From NCBI GenBank assembly GCA_021399435.1, contig JAJTUP010000179.1, positions 1 to 41,881 on the forward strand: a DNA stretch of 41,881 bases, written 5' to 3'. Position 1 is the stretch's first letter. Every line of letters begins with the position of its first letter. The stretch is from Diaporthe sp. PMI_573 (taxonomy: Eukaryota > Ascomycota > Sordariomycetes > Diaporthales > Diaporthaceae). Positions 1-10,955 of this stretch are shown here, piece after piece. The notes below the pieces were generated by a model that was not told where the DNA came from, ran no database searches, and saw only the letters and a list, made by a program, of their open reading frames with translations. Position numbers and translations under genes: made by a program.

Positions 1-961
1 TAGATATATAGACACTACCCCATAACTACCTCAAAGCCCGCACTCTCAGAACTAACAGTACAAGCTCGGTATTTCCCAGAACTTGTCACTAAACGACAAC
101 GTTTCGGTAGGGGTCCATTTGCCTTATTCCCCAAAATGGTCTCCTCGTCACAGATCTGGCTCGAAACAATGTATTAAAAAGAGAACGCGGATATTCGCGC
201 CCAAAGAATCGGATGCTGCGCCAAAATCATAACTAATCAGCGGGTCCCCATGTGCCCAAATTTTAATTTCACACGTATTCGCCATACAAAAAAGGTCTCA
301 ACATTACTCTTCATGCTACACCATGAAGCTATTCCCACTTGCTCTGGGGCACCAAATAAGCAGTATTCGGCCGAATTTCGTCGATTAGTCAATCGACCAA
401 TTGCTCTACTATTGCAAAACAAGCGTAATTAGGGCTAATTAAGTGTGTTTAGCGAGTCAAAGTCGGGTCAGGCCTGCACGATGGTCGTTTCAGTGTCTTT
501 GAAACATTGTAGGAACCGTTAGTTGATTGGGTGAACACAAGGTACGGAACTTGTGTAAGAAATTAGATTCTGCCACATATCGGGGCTCGGGGTCCAGCAG
601 AGCTTAAAAAACGCTTGATAATGACGGCTACAGCAGCAGAAAGTGTTTGGAGACACTACGGAATTCCGTGGGATCTCGCCATTAAGTACATATAAAGAGG
701 TTTAAAGCCGTGTGAGTACATTATAGTACGTACCAAAGTACGTATAATAGTATAGAATGAATTGGGCGATAAAAGTACAATAAATCTAAAATACCGGTAT
801 TTTCCTAATTTAGTAAACTTGACGACATATAATACTGTATATTGTGTGGATAGCTTCTTCGAAGCTCACAAGAGCCATTCTTTTAGATGCTGGGTGTGGC
901 GAAGTCACGTGACTACCTTTATGTACCTCGGAAGATGTCACGATAGTAACGGAAACGGCGG
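1..961. other. Non-coding stretch, no gene seen
   Basis: I find no convincing coding region; the open frames are short and look like no known family. A small perfect palindrome lies at 727-744 (TACGTAC, loop CAAA, GTACGTA). The sequence is AT-leaning and may be decayed transposon DNA or the downstream flank of the minus-strand gene that starts at 962. Confidence 0.5.
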
Positions 962-1520
962 TCACGTGGTGTAGTTTTGAAGGCCATCATTCACAGGGAT
1001 GAAAAATTGGGCAACTGCGGTGGACGGACGGGTCTGGCCCGCAGAGAGGCGAAAAGAATCATCCGTCACCTGGCGCCTCCATGTGACCAAGTTGGGGTGG
1101 AAGCAGCCCTCAATATTCCACGTAAACGGCTTTGCCACCTCTGTAGTAGCATCAGGGGCATAGGCAGGAGCAATGACATCAATGTCCCAACTCGAGCCAT
1201 CGTTGAGTAAGATCTCGCGTTCTTCACCCTGAACAGCATTAGGCCTGAAGGGAATTTGCAGCCGCAAATGCTTTGACTGCTTGAAAAGATGCTTGGTGGT
1301 ATTCCAAACATTATCCACCCTACCAATGCGCGTGGGTATAATCATGCGGAGTCCGTAGCTCTTTCGAAATTCAATCGTATCAGAGGCCGAAAGCACTGGG
1401 ATTTTGGCAGCAGTTCGTTCCGGCATGCGGATGGTCCCTTCGTTGTTGGTGTAGACATCGGTATCACCGGCGTCAGAGTCCGCTGCCTCCCACGGGTCTT
1501 CATAGACGAAAGTACCGGTG
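962..1520 (-). CDS. Unknown protein, 3' part only (5' side lost at the Helitron)
   Basis: A minus-strand open frame of about 185 codons ends at 962. I do not recognise the product. It has an acidic start, a basic middle and a Trp-rich stretch (SSWDIDVIAPAYAP, then FTWNIEGC), with no signal peptide or membrane segment. In this frame a stop lies just upstream of about 1534 and there is no good ATG. However, the minus strand at 1521-1545 reads like an intron end (CTGAT branch-like, then TTGTCAG). I therefore infer that this is a last exon whose upstream exons were removed or displaced where Helitron sequence begins at about 1540. It could also be a chance open frame. Confidence 0.35.
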
Positions 1521-2402
1521 CTGACAACAGACACGGGTAATCAGTGCTTCAGAACTGAACACCTTGGGAATGGCCTGTTACCATCCGTTCCAACGTGCAA
1601 GACGTGCCATACAGCAATGAGTTTTCGACAAATGAATGAGCAACGACATGCAAAGCTTGCGAGACGTGCATCCTTCCTGCAGCCACATCTCCGCTGCATG
1701 CACCGATACCCCCAGGAGCTGATGGACCTGACACCACTTGAAGAGAGGGCCATCAGTATTAACACACCATTCGGTTTCATAACAAAGCTACGTATGGATC
1801 TACAGTGGGTTGGTACAAAGTACAGGAAACATATCAAGGGTCATATCTGTGTCTTTCCTGGTAACATTGATGATTTGACAACCAACGTACTACCACGCAC
1901 TTTGCAATCTACCCTTGAAAATTTTCTCGTTACCTGGAGTGGCAAACAAGAACCGTCAGACAAGGACCTCAGTATGTATGCGACAATCCGACCGCTGGCA
2001 ATCAAGAAAGCACTGTTCTAGCTTAAAGCAAACAACCTTGTATATAGCAATATTGTCATAGATACCGAAGAGCTTTCCAGATGGACACAGACACGAGTTA
2101 CAGCTGCAATTAGCGCCTGCGCACATCACGCAGAGCCTACTGTGGACGAGGAGATGAACACTGCTCACTACACAACGGCTGAGGACCGTGGCGCTACAAC
2201 TGAGACTGGAGACGTTATGCCAGAAGATCTGGGGATAGGAATCGCAGGAGACGCAGAGACTCAAAGGCATTCAGACTCATCCAACGCAAAAACTAGCATA
2301 CCAGTCGATGAAAGGGATACAACCTACGAACGTGACTCCTCTGGAATATTCGATACTGAGGGCTCCCTCAGAAGCACCGATATAGACCAGCTGTTGCAAT
2401 AG
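1518..2402 (+). pseudogene. Helitron protein N-terminal part with DUF6570, nonsense-broken
   Basis: The frame begins within a Cys-containing stretch (CKTCH) and continues with the DUF6570 signature: TPLEERAIS, then FGFITKLRM, then GHICVFPGNID. This N-terminal domain precedes Rep in fungal Helitron proteins and its function is uncertain. A TAG at 2019-2021 interrupts the frame between ALF and LKANN. The same frame reopens at 2022 and runs to 2402, and family members have Trp at this point (…W LKANN), so TGG to TAG is the likely change. The tail after 2140 is acidic and Thr-rich. The frame ends at the edge of the inserted-looking segment at 2403. Confidence 0.75.
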
Positions 2403-2590
2403 CACTCAGTCTCGCCGTACGCTTATGCCGAAGGCTTGGTTAGATGACTAAGCCAGCCTCCTTGGCACAGGCGTACTTATCACGTCTGCCGCGCGGAGAG
2501 CCTCCCTTTTGTTTCTAGCTAGAGAGCAGTAATGAATGAATAACCAACCAACCCACCGCCTAACCGCGAACCACGTACGTACGTACAAAG
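2403..2590. other. About 200 bp interruption of unknown type inside the Helitron coding region
   Basis: Helitron coding sequence stops at 2402 and resumes in an open frame at about 2582-2600. The sequence between has stops in all forward frames and different composition. It contains a GTAC-repeat palindrome (ACGTACGTACGTAC, about 2573-2586) and AACCAACC-type repeats. It could be a small nonautonomous insertion or a decayed intron. I see no clear terminal inverted repeats. Confidence 0.35.
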
Positions 2591-5500
2591 CCCATTCAAC
2601 ACCAGCTTCAATTTGCAGCAAATGCCCTGGGTGCGGCAGTCAGGAGTTCAGCATCAACCAACAGCCAACAAACTGAAGATGATGCAACTAGCGATTTGCC
2701 TCACGCAAGAGTACAGCTCAGAGCTACTCAGACAGCAACTCCATACATACACGTCCGCCGCGGAAATGAATTTGCAGATACCAACGACGTCCAATTCTGG
2801 CCCAAGACATTCCCAACTCTTTTCCCATATGGTGTTGGCGGGGCAAGGATTAGAAAGTTACCCGAGTTAAGAACTCGAGATGAAGATAATGCTAAAGATG
2901 ATCGTCATCTCAAAGACGGGTTTAGCCTACGGTACTGGGCGAAAATCTGTCTACTTCGCCATGGTGGCCGTTTCTCTCGTCATCCCGTCTTTCAGTTCCT
3001 CATCTTCAACACACTTGTCAAATCAAACAATCGACGAGTGAGCATGCAAAAAATGTCCAAAGCCTCATTTCGCCACTTCAAAAGTCGGTGGCAGTCCCTC
3101 ACACCAGAACGACTGAAGAACGCGGCTCAAGAGATGGAGAGCACTAAGCAGACAAGGGATGTGGATGTCCAGGAGCTCATGAAGCAGTTATCATCATTCG
3201 GATACTCATTTCTGTCTGCGGAGGCGCGACTACAAATGCGGAAGAAGATCCAGAGCTCTATCATACATTTCGGCCTCCCGGTCCTTTGGTTCACAATCAA
3301 TCCGAATGACCTTACCAGTCCCATAAAGAAGTGGCTGAGTATATGCCAGTCTGCCTTGCCAGAGAATATCAGAGACTTGTTTCAAAACCTTGAAGACAAT
3401 TATAGGAGGATAAGATTCAGCATTGAGGATCCCGTCAGCGCAGCCCTCTTCTTTCATCAAGAAATCAGCGTTTTTTTCCAGCACTTTATCCAAGTCGGCA
3501 AACTCTCGAGCCTAGGTAAGGTAAGCCACTACGTTGGTGCAGTCGAGACCAACGAACGCGGCATGCTTCACCTCCACGGCATGATCTGGTTGAATGGGAA
3601 TCTACAGCTTCCACAAATATCCGAAATGTTCGCCCAGGAGCAGTCCGACCCGGAGACCGTAAACTTGAGGGAGGCCCTTAAACGACAGATTGAGCGCTGG
3701 GCTGACACTGTATTCTGTCAGGTCTTGGACGAGGAGGAAGCGGTACGGGCTGTGATAGAAAAGCCGGATGCCCATACTCCTCTAGAGGACCTAACAAGTA
3801 CTGACCCTAATACGGCGTGGGAAGGACTCGTCAGAGATTCTAACCGCATCGCATATACTTCACAACTCCATCGTCACACAGCAACCTGTTATAAGTATAA
3901 GGCAACCCACTGCCGCTTCGGCGCTCCTTGGACCAAAGAGGACAAGACCAACATTGGGGACGATTGCATACTCAGGCTCGAACGAAATCACGACCGTGTT
4001 GTTACGTACAATAGAGCATTGGCCTCAGCATTCCGACACAACCACGACATATCTTTTATGTACACCAAAGCAAGAAGCATCTCGTCAATGTATTACATGA
4101 CCAACTACTCCACCAAGTTTGACCTACCAATGTGGAAGCGTCTTGCTTACGCTGCGCAAGTCCGACAACTTCAACAGACTGAGCAAGAGCAAAGAGGCAA
4201 TGATACAACACGAGCTGATGATGGATATGCTGATAGATCAAGACAATTCCTCATGCGTACAGCCAACCGCATAAATACAGAACAAGAACTGTCATCAGTG
4301 GAGGTTGCTTCATACTTGCTCGGGTTCGACTTATTTATAACACCAATGCCGACGACCAACTCCTCCTGGCCAACTGTTTCTATGCAAGGCCTGTATACCA
4401 CAGTTCTCAAGCATTGGCCACATGCTCGTGAAATAGCATTGAGGCAGAACCCCCTTCTGAAGTTGGATGAGGATGTTACCATAACGCAGAGTGGTGTCAA
4501 ACTCAACCACCTGCTTGCCTACCCACATCGAGGTCCAGTCTACCAGACATTGTGTCTATATGACTATATGACATTAGTGTCATTCAAGCGAGTCACAAAC
4601 AACACGCCGTTCTCATCAGCAAGCCTTGTACCGTTTCCTGTAGAAAGTGGCCTATCCTCACAATGGATACAAGAGACGCGAACAGCTCCCCAAGCTATTC
4701 CATGCCTGTCCGGATATATCGACACCCGATTCAAAAGCGAAGATATGGACTCTCCCGCTCGGGCCGAAATCCAGCATCTTGGTCTTTTCATGCCCTGGGA
4801 AACATTCCAAGACGACAACACTGACGATCTCAACGAGGTGTGGTCGCTCCAAAAGCAAAGCCTAGAGGACAGACTTCTCTTTCACGTTGAGAGCTGTGAC
4901 CTGATTCTTCGATCAGCTGAGGATGCACGGGTTGACGCAGAGGCGTGGGCAGACAAGTGTGCACAAGCAGACCACGTTGCAAACGACTACCACCGCTCCG
5001 ACGACGAGGATGAAGTAGAGGGGATATCCGCCTCAGAGGCTGAACAACTGGAGATCTTGCACAACGTCTTACGAACGGAAACTAAGAATGAAGCAGGGCT
5101 CAACTTCCTCCAAGCCTTACACGAGGAACTTACTGAGATGGTATCCACAGATGACCAGCACTACAGATGGGAGACCAACGCTGATCCGTCAAACTGCGGC
5201 CTAACTTGGACCGACACAAGCAGTCTCTTAAAAACTCAGCACGTTGCAGACCACAACATACTCGAATCTCGATTCGGAGCTGGAAGTGCTGACCTAGAGA
5301 TGCAGTTGGATGGAATCCCAAACCCTGATGCTCGATATGATGCAGCAGGTAAGTCATAAATCCGGATATCCATCAATAAAAAACTAGTAACAATGTCATA
5401 GGATACTTGAGCCGCCAAACCCAACCTTCTATGCAGATCCGATATTCAAACGGGGTGTCATGGACTGCCGCTGCCAACGAGATCAGCACTACTAGAAACC

Positions 5501-6195
5501 TCAACAGTTGTTCACAGAAGGCTGAAAAACTCCTGATGAACAAATGGAAGGGAACTAAAATGCTGGGAACTAAAATGCTGGTACTCGACGAAATCAGCAT
5601 GATATCCGGGCAGCTATTCAACAAGATCAGCAAGAGGTTGAATTACCTAAGGGGCTACCACGACACCGAAGATACTTACTTTGGACGTACGCCTATTGTG
5701 ATAGTGCTCGGCGACTTTGCGCAGTTTCCACCTGTCAGCGCCATATCCGTGATATTTCCAGCCAAGAAGAGAACAGCGGTGACCTCCTCCGTCATGGGGA
5801 GTGATGACGAACAAGTAAACACCACACCTCGAAACATCACAACCGCAGCAGAACAGCTAGCGGGGTTTCAACTATTCGACAAATTCAGTAACGTGGTCAT
5901 TCTAAACGAACAAATGAGGGCCACGGACCCAGAGCTACGCGAGATGTTGCAGGAACTACGTGATGGCAACCCCACCGAGAAGTTCCAGCGCAAGCTGAAC
6001 GACAAAGTCATCACTACAGAAGGGCAGATCAACTGGGAGGAGTTTCGAGCAATCACACCGACCAACACCACAAGATGGCGGCTGAATATGGATGCGGTCA
6101 TTGGATTTGCCAGAGCCCGAAACCAACCGGTCCGGATCTTTATCTCAGATCACAACTGGGCCAACCAGGTGCTATTCCAACAGTGGGGCTATTAG
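2582..6195 (+). pseudogene. Helitron Rep (HUH) plus PIF1 helicase protein, truncated
   Basis: The open frame from about 2582 to 5348 encodes the Helitron replication-initiator region: WPKTFPTLFPYG, LRYWAKICLLRHGGRF, LPVLWFTINPNDL, then the HUH-like pair in GMLHLHGMIWL (about 3560-3590) and a CYKYK…HCRFG block. A two-tyrosine motif is visible as YYMTNY near 4090. An intron fits at 5349-5401 (GTAAGT … TCATAG, 53 nt) and joins phase 1 to the next frame. The downstream part has the PIF1 Walker B (VLDEISMI), motif III (VLGDFAQFPPV) and LNEQMRA. The Walker A loop expected between Rep and Walker B is absent, and the helicase ends at 6195 well short of its C-terminal motifs. The enzyme should be inactive. 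Confidence 0.85.
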
Positions 6196-6302
6196 CTACG
6201 GCCGCGACCACTGGCAGGCCAACCTCTTGAGCCGCCCAACTCAGACAGCCTATATTCTACAGATAATCAGTGTACCCGTGGGGCTTCTCTTTTATTGCCC
6301 TA

Positions 6303-6316
6303 ACGCCTTACGGCGT
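6303..6316 (+). repeat. GC-rich hairpin, candidate Helitron 3' end structure
   Basis: ACGCC (6303-6307), loop TTAC, GGCGT (6312-6316) form a perfect 5-bp stem. A second small stem, AGCC/GGCT with an A/G-rich loop, follows at 6342-6355. Helitrons end in a short hairpin about 10 nt before CTRR. I do not see an unambiguous CTRR-T junction right after this one, so the assignment is tentative. Confidence 0.4.
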
Positions 6317-6597
6317 AGTCGGCGCCAAAACTACTTGCGCCAGCCAAAAGGGGCTGCCACAGGAGCGTTTTTTTTAGGGCATGGCCACTAAATATATACT
6401 CTGCAAAATCAAGTATCATATGTTCTCCGAAGTACGCAACAAAAGACACTCGATAATCCAAGCCAGAAATACCATACAGATGCAAAAGTACTCAAGCATT
6501 CGCGCGATGAGTATTATCGAGCTTGCACCTATGTACCATTGCAGTTTCTTACAATCCTTGCCCACTAGTCTACTATGGCAGTTAGCGGGTTACCTAG

Positions 6598-7524
6598 ATG
6601 ATGTGCCCCTTTTTAGCTAGCAAGAGTGCTAGATACGTGACCAGAAGGACACAGAACGGGACAAAGCCGATGCCGAAGAAGTGCCGCAAGAAGCCTGCAA
6701 TTGTGGATGATCGGATGGCCGCTGAGGACTGGTCCGTTATTGCAGAGTATTTGGTGATCCTGAAACCATTGAAGATCGCGACAAAGCGTCTAGAGGGCCG
6801 GCCGCGAGAAGGCAAATTCGGCGCGATTTGGGAGGTTTTGTTGACAATGGAGTGGCTCCTGAAGCACTTAGAAGAGGCAAAGTTACAACATGAGCGAGAC
6901 GAGGAGCCTTACCTGCGAATTGGCTGCAATCTCGGCTGGATGAAGCTGGATCAATACTACGCCCTAACCGAGGACAGCCCTGCATACCTCGCAAGCCTCG
7001 TGCTCCATCCCGCATTTCGCTGGTCAACCGTCGAGTCACAATGGTCTGATCATCCGGATTGGTTGGCCAGAGGAAGGCTGGCCGTGCAAGAGCTATGGGA
7101 GGAGTACCGAAGCCTCCCGGTCGAGCAAGATACGATACCGGAGCAGCCGACTGTTGCAAGGAAGACAACGGACCTGGATGGCTTTATGACTTCAATTAGA
7201 AAACTCGGCGCCCAGCCTGCGCCTTCAGTGTGCTCCATGCGTGACGAGTACGCAGAATGGGTGGCCAGTACCGATCCGGGCGATTGTTTGGTAGACGACC
7301 CGATCCAGTATTGGCTTCTCCGCAGACGCCAATATCCACGCTTGTCGCGAATGGCAATCGATCTCTTTTCCATTCCGGCTATGTCTTCGGAGCCAGAGCG
7401 AATATTTAGCCTTGCCGGACAGATGGTCACAGCTCAGAGAGGCCGCCTCAAAGCGGATCTTATAGGAGCTGCTCAATGTCTTTCGTGGTGGGAGAAAAGT
7501 GGGGTTATCCAGATATCCAAATGA
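6598..7524 (+). pseudogene. hAT transposase, C-terminal part (copy 1)
   Basis: The frame encodes the last third of a hAT-superfamily transposase: a DWSVIAEYLVILKPLKIATKRL helix region (in part), GKFGAIWEVLLTMEWLL, DSPAYLASLVLHPAFRW, and the C-terminal dimerisation block YPRLSRMAIDLFSIPAMSS followed by EPERIFS. The N-terminal BED finger and the first catalytic Asp region are missing, so the piece cannot transpose itself. The remaining reading frame has no stops, which suggests moderate age. It lies directly downstream of the Helitron remnant and is followed by its own repeat-rich terminus (7525-7625). Confidence 0.85.
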
Positions 7525-7625
7525 GATCCAAATCGATTCAAATCAAATCAAATCAAATCAAATCGATGATTTTACTATCCAAATCAAATCAAATTGGACC
7601 CCTGATTTGATTTGATTTATTTGTT
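7525..7625 (+). repeat. hAT terminal repeats, AAATC-type iterations in both orientations
   Basis: Direct AAATC iterations occupy about 7530-7563 and 7577-7590. The reverse complement GATTT iterations follow at 7602-7618. Such short iterated motifs arranged head-to-head just downstream of the transposase stop are typical of hAT subterminal regions, where they are thought to bind transposase. Confidence 0.6.
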
Positions 7626-7673
7626 TGCAAGTCTGAACGAAGCAATAAAATTATCTCAATTTGAATTCAGAAG

Positions 7674-8330
7674 GTGCAACAAAGGGTAAGGTCCCGCTGG
7701 ACCCATCAATATCACTCGCTTTCGGAGTCCCTAACTTCCGAGCGCCGAGATCTCTGTGGCGATAACTTACGTGGTATTAACGCAAGCCTCCTCTGCGCTA
7801 TCTACAAGCTCGAGAAGTACGTTAAGAAGTTGGAGGACTCGCCGGCTTACTGGGCAGCCATGATCCTTCACCCGGGCCACAAGACGAAATGGATCACTCA
7901 GAGTCTTAAGGAGGATCACCGAGAGCATGTGGTTGCCATGTTTAAAGAACTCTTCAAGGAGGAATACGAGCATCTTGCTCCGGCTCCTGCCCCAGAGCCG
8001 GACCGGTCACCTACAAGCCATCTCGTCGACGATGACTACTACGACCCGCCGGAAGATCTCGCCAAAAAAGACGAAATCAAGGCTTATTTCGAGCTTCCAC
8101 AGCGCCCAGTGGCCGATCCTCTTGCTTGGTGGATAGCGCGGAAGGACGAGTATCCTCGTTTAGCCAAGATGGCGTTGGATTATCTCACGATACCCTCAAC
8201 GGCTTGTGAATGTGAGCGCTGTTTTAGTCGAACAAAGCTCACGATAGGCACGCAGAGACACTCGTTGAGAGCGGAAACTATCGAGATGCTCGCATGCTTG
8301 AAGATTTGGGTACGAAACAAGCGTGTTTAA
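7674..8330 (+). pseudogene. hAT transposase, C-terminal part (copy 2, different family)
   Basis: A second hAT 3' part follows the first in the same orientation. It shows EDSPAYWAAMILHPGHK, an Ala-Pro/Glu linker, and the dimerisation block DPLAWWIARKDEYPRLAKMA with STACECERCFS. It differs from copy 1 in sequence, and it has C-x-C-x-R-C-F-S where most hAT proteins read AEPERxFS, so it belongs to another subfamily. The N-terminal two thirds are gone. Its terminus at 8400-8515 has its own repeat unit. Confidence 0.85.
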
Positions 8331-8407
8331 AGCTCAGAGATCGGTAGATATTATGGTACGTTGTCCCGAGCTCTCTGATAACGGCTTACTAATTAGTTAT
8401 CAAGATT

Positions 8408-8511
8408 TATCAATTCAATCCAATTCAATTCAATATCAGTTCAAGATAGAGCTCACGTTACCAATATCAGTTCAATATGAAGCCCCATCTTGAATTGAAT
8501 TGAACTGTTAG
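8408..8511 (+). repeat. hAT terminal repeats, AATTC/GAATT-type
   Basis: CAATTCAAT iterations (8411-8435), 'atatcagttcaa' twice (about 8433 and 8464), and the inverse form TTGAATTGAATTG (about 8490-8505) lie just downstream of hAT copy 2. The arrangement mirrors the copy 1 terminus but with a different repeat unit. The 18-mer aattcaatccaattcaat at 8412-8429 recurs at 29003-29020. Confidence 0.55.
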
Positions 8512-8577
8512 GAGCGCTGGTAGTGATTAGTTAAAAAGTACTTTAAAATATAAGTGACTTGCTCCAAAATTTAGGTA

Positions 8578-8634
8578 CTGGGTGGGCGGAAACGACAAAG
8601 CTGGGTGGGCGTACGCTCAGAGCTGGGTGGGCGG
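8578..8634 (+). repeat. Spaced GC-rich repeat CTGGGTGGGCG, three copies
   Basis: CTGGGTGGGCG occurs at 8578, 8601 and 8623, so about 22-23 bases apart, with unrelated spacers. It lies between the hAT terminus and the CCCH gene. Two-turn spacing on one DNA face would suit a protein-binding array, but this is inference. Confidence 0.5.
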
Positions 8635-8639
8635 ACTCT

Positions 8640-9065
8640 GGCTGCACTGCGCTCTGTGTAAGGTCTAAATGCCAGCTCTTTTCAAAAGCGCTGCTAGCTG
8701 AGAAAGACTAAACAGGAATTTTTGCTATGATCTAGGCCAACTCTACGGTTGGAATAGTGAACACTAAACCTTTTGCGGTCTTTTTTGCCTGTTGAGGGAG
8801 GTTTGGGTACTCTTTCCTCATTAAAGTTTCCTCTGCGAAGCAAAATGTGCCTTTACCTAGACTAGTTCACCCCATTTTAGATTGCAGGTCAGAGTAAAAA
8901 ACGAGGTTCCACATCTCTCAGAAAGGCTGGAAAGGTCCCTGGGTAAGGATTCAACTGCCGACTGGGCAGTTGCCTTTTTTTGCCTTTGCCTTGCGCATCC
9001 TGCTCTCCTCGACCGCGCCAACGCGCCAACCACAAGACAGTCACAGGCAGAGGCAGACCACTGGG
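8640..9065. promoter_or_regulatory. Upstream region of the CCCH gene
   Basis: I see no gene in this stretch. It contains T-rich tracts (about 8768-8790 and 8974-8985) and ends at the ATG at 9066. It is the likely 5' region of the CCCH gene, but I find no defined element in it. Confidence 0.3.
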
Positions 9066-10743
9066 ATGGATGATAGAGAGGTCGACGCCGCTGTTAATCA
9101 GCTGGCCGCCTACCGCAAGGATGACACCCTGAACGATATCCTAGCCCGCTATGAGACCCTCCTGAGCGACTACAAACGCCTCAAGAGCGATTACGAGGAG
9201 GAGAGAGAGGCTCGAGAAAAATGGAAGCAGGAAGCCAAAGGCCACCAGCGCAATCCCTTTGTGCTGGTTCTTGTCGACGCCGATGGCTACGTGTTTAATG
9301 ATGACTGTAAACCTCAACTCACCCACGCTGCGCACCTCGAAGACAGCCGAATTCGCTAACCTCCGTTCCTTAGTGGTTGCTGCCGGTCAAGAAGGCGGCA
9401 CTCGAGCTGCGAAGTTACTCAACGACACAATCAAGGCCAGCCAGAGAAAGAAAGGCCTGGAGCATTGTGAGACTATGGTCCGCGTCTACGCCAACGTCGC
9501 CGGCTTGTCGAAAGCCCTCGCCAAGGCTAACCTCCTGGGCGCTGACAAACGTTCGCTGTCCCCCTTTATCGCCAATTTCAACAGGTCCTACGGCCTGACC
9601 GATTTCGTCGACGCCGGAGAGTTTAAGGAGAACGCTGACTTCAAGCTTCGCGAGATGCTCAGGCTCTACGCTGAGAACGCGCAGTGTAAACACATCTATT
9701 TTGCCGCCTGCCACGACGCCGGCTACGTCTCGCAGCTTACCCCCTACCGAGGGCACAGCGACCGCTTCACGCTCATCAGAACGTCCGGCCTCCATTTCCA
9801 TGACGAGTTTACAAAGCTTGGCCTGGGTATTGAGGAGTTGCCTGGGGTCTTCCGCGCTACCGGTTCTGCTATGGATGTGTTATACCCTAAGCCAATACTC
9901 GGGAAGCCCAACACAACTCCGCTTCCCTCCAGGAGCCGGCCCACAGAGGCGAGAGATATCTGCGCCTTCCACTCGGTGGGTAGGTGCAAATATGGAGAAA
10001 CCTGCAAGAACCTGCACGTTGGTCCTTCGCCATCGCCTCTTGCGCTCAGGCCTTCCAAGCTGAGTCGGTCTTCCTGGCGGAATGGAAGTGAACCTTACGA
10101 CACGTCCGATTATTCCTTGCCAGCTAAAAATCATGCCGCTTCCAACCGAAGCTACCTACAGTAGCCCGACCTCTTCGCTAAACTGCCGAAGAAAGACGAA
10201 ATTCCAGACGGCCACATGGCCGTCAATGCTTCACAGCGGCGCCTCGACGCTTACATCCCCGTTCCGACCTCAGAGTCCGAGAACCGCCTCAAACTCAGGT
10301 CCTCGATGCAGCGGCTCTGCAATTCGAAACATCTAACCGGGTCTTGTCCCAATCCACATTGCGAATACGACCACAACCCGCTCGAAGAAGACCTCATTCC
10401 CACTCTCGAGTGGCTCGCCAGGTCGTTGCCCTGCCCCCGACGCGACAAGTGCCGTAACGCGTCTTGCACGTCCGGCCACCTCTGCCAGAAGCATGACTGC
10501 AAGCACCGCGGCGGAAAGGGCTTCTGCAGATTCCCCTCGAGCCTGCACTACGATGACCTTGGTGTTGATCGTTATGTATACGCTATATCGAACAGACAGT
10601 CCAACTCACAGCACGAGCGGTCTACCACGCCTTCACCGTCTGACCACGCGAACGAAAACGGAAATAGATATGATGACGCTGAACAAGAGGAGGAGGAGGA
10701 CATTCCCAGCCCTAACGGCGGAATTGCAGTAGGCGCGTTGTGA
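9066..10743 (+). pseudogene. DUF7923 / CCCH zinc-finger protein gene with an in-frame TAG
   Basis: Exon 1 is 9066-9306. An intron at 9307-9373 (GTAAAC donor, GCTAACC branch, TTCCTTAG acceptor) restores a continuous frame. The protein has an N-terminal coiled coil (about residues 15-60), then NPFVLVLVDADGYVF and a globular domain matching the fungal DUF7923 family, then a CX7CX5CX3H finger (CAFHSVGRCKYGETCKNLH). After 10165 the same frame encodes two more Cys/His clusters (LCNSK…CEYDH and CPRRDKCRNASCTSGH) and an acidic tail. Such proteins are presumed to bind RNA. A TAG at 10162-10164 falls exactly between the two parts, within CAGTAG. It is either a CAG-to-TAG nonsense change or the second site of a tandem NAGNAG splice acceptor, for which I find only a weak phase-0 donor (10018). 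Confidence 0.75.
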
Positions 10744-10955
10744 GACCCTCGCATCAAACGCGCGCGGCAAGAACACAGTGGAATATATGTCCAAACAAGT
10801 CAGGCTCAGCCTGCATGTCGGATAATCTTTTTATTGGTTATCGCTTGATCAAGATTCGACCATCTGAACCGACAAACATCCTGAAGAACTCTGTATGAAA
10901 ATCAAGGTATCCTGAAAGGATATCTAAGTGCTTGTAATCTTAAAAAGGGTGCTAG

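Larger units (their letters stand above)
1541..6390 (+). mobile_element. Decayed autonomous Helitron
   Basis: One orientation carries, in order, a DUF6570 segment, the Helitron Rep/HUH (helitron-like N) domain and a PIF1-type helicase segment, which is the standard order of an autonomous fungal Helitron protein. The copy is dead. It has an in-frame TAG in DUF6570, about 200 bp of unrelated sequence at 2403-2590, no helicase Walker A motif and a premature helicase end at 6195. A GC hairpin at 6303-6316 resembles a Helitron 3' terminal hairpin. I could not fix the exact ends (5' TC, 3' CTRR), so both coordinates are approximate. Confidence 0.8.

Noticed and set aside
962..6195. Reading the minus-strand unknown gene at 962-1520 as cargo captured by the Helitron
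   Set aside because: It lies outside the Rep/helicase order and beyond the presumed 5' end. Interruption by the insertion is the simpler explanation.
6594..6597. CTAG as exact Helitron 3' end
   Set aside because: It lacks the hairpin about 10 bases upstream and is not followed by T, so the end was left approximate.
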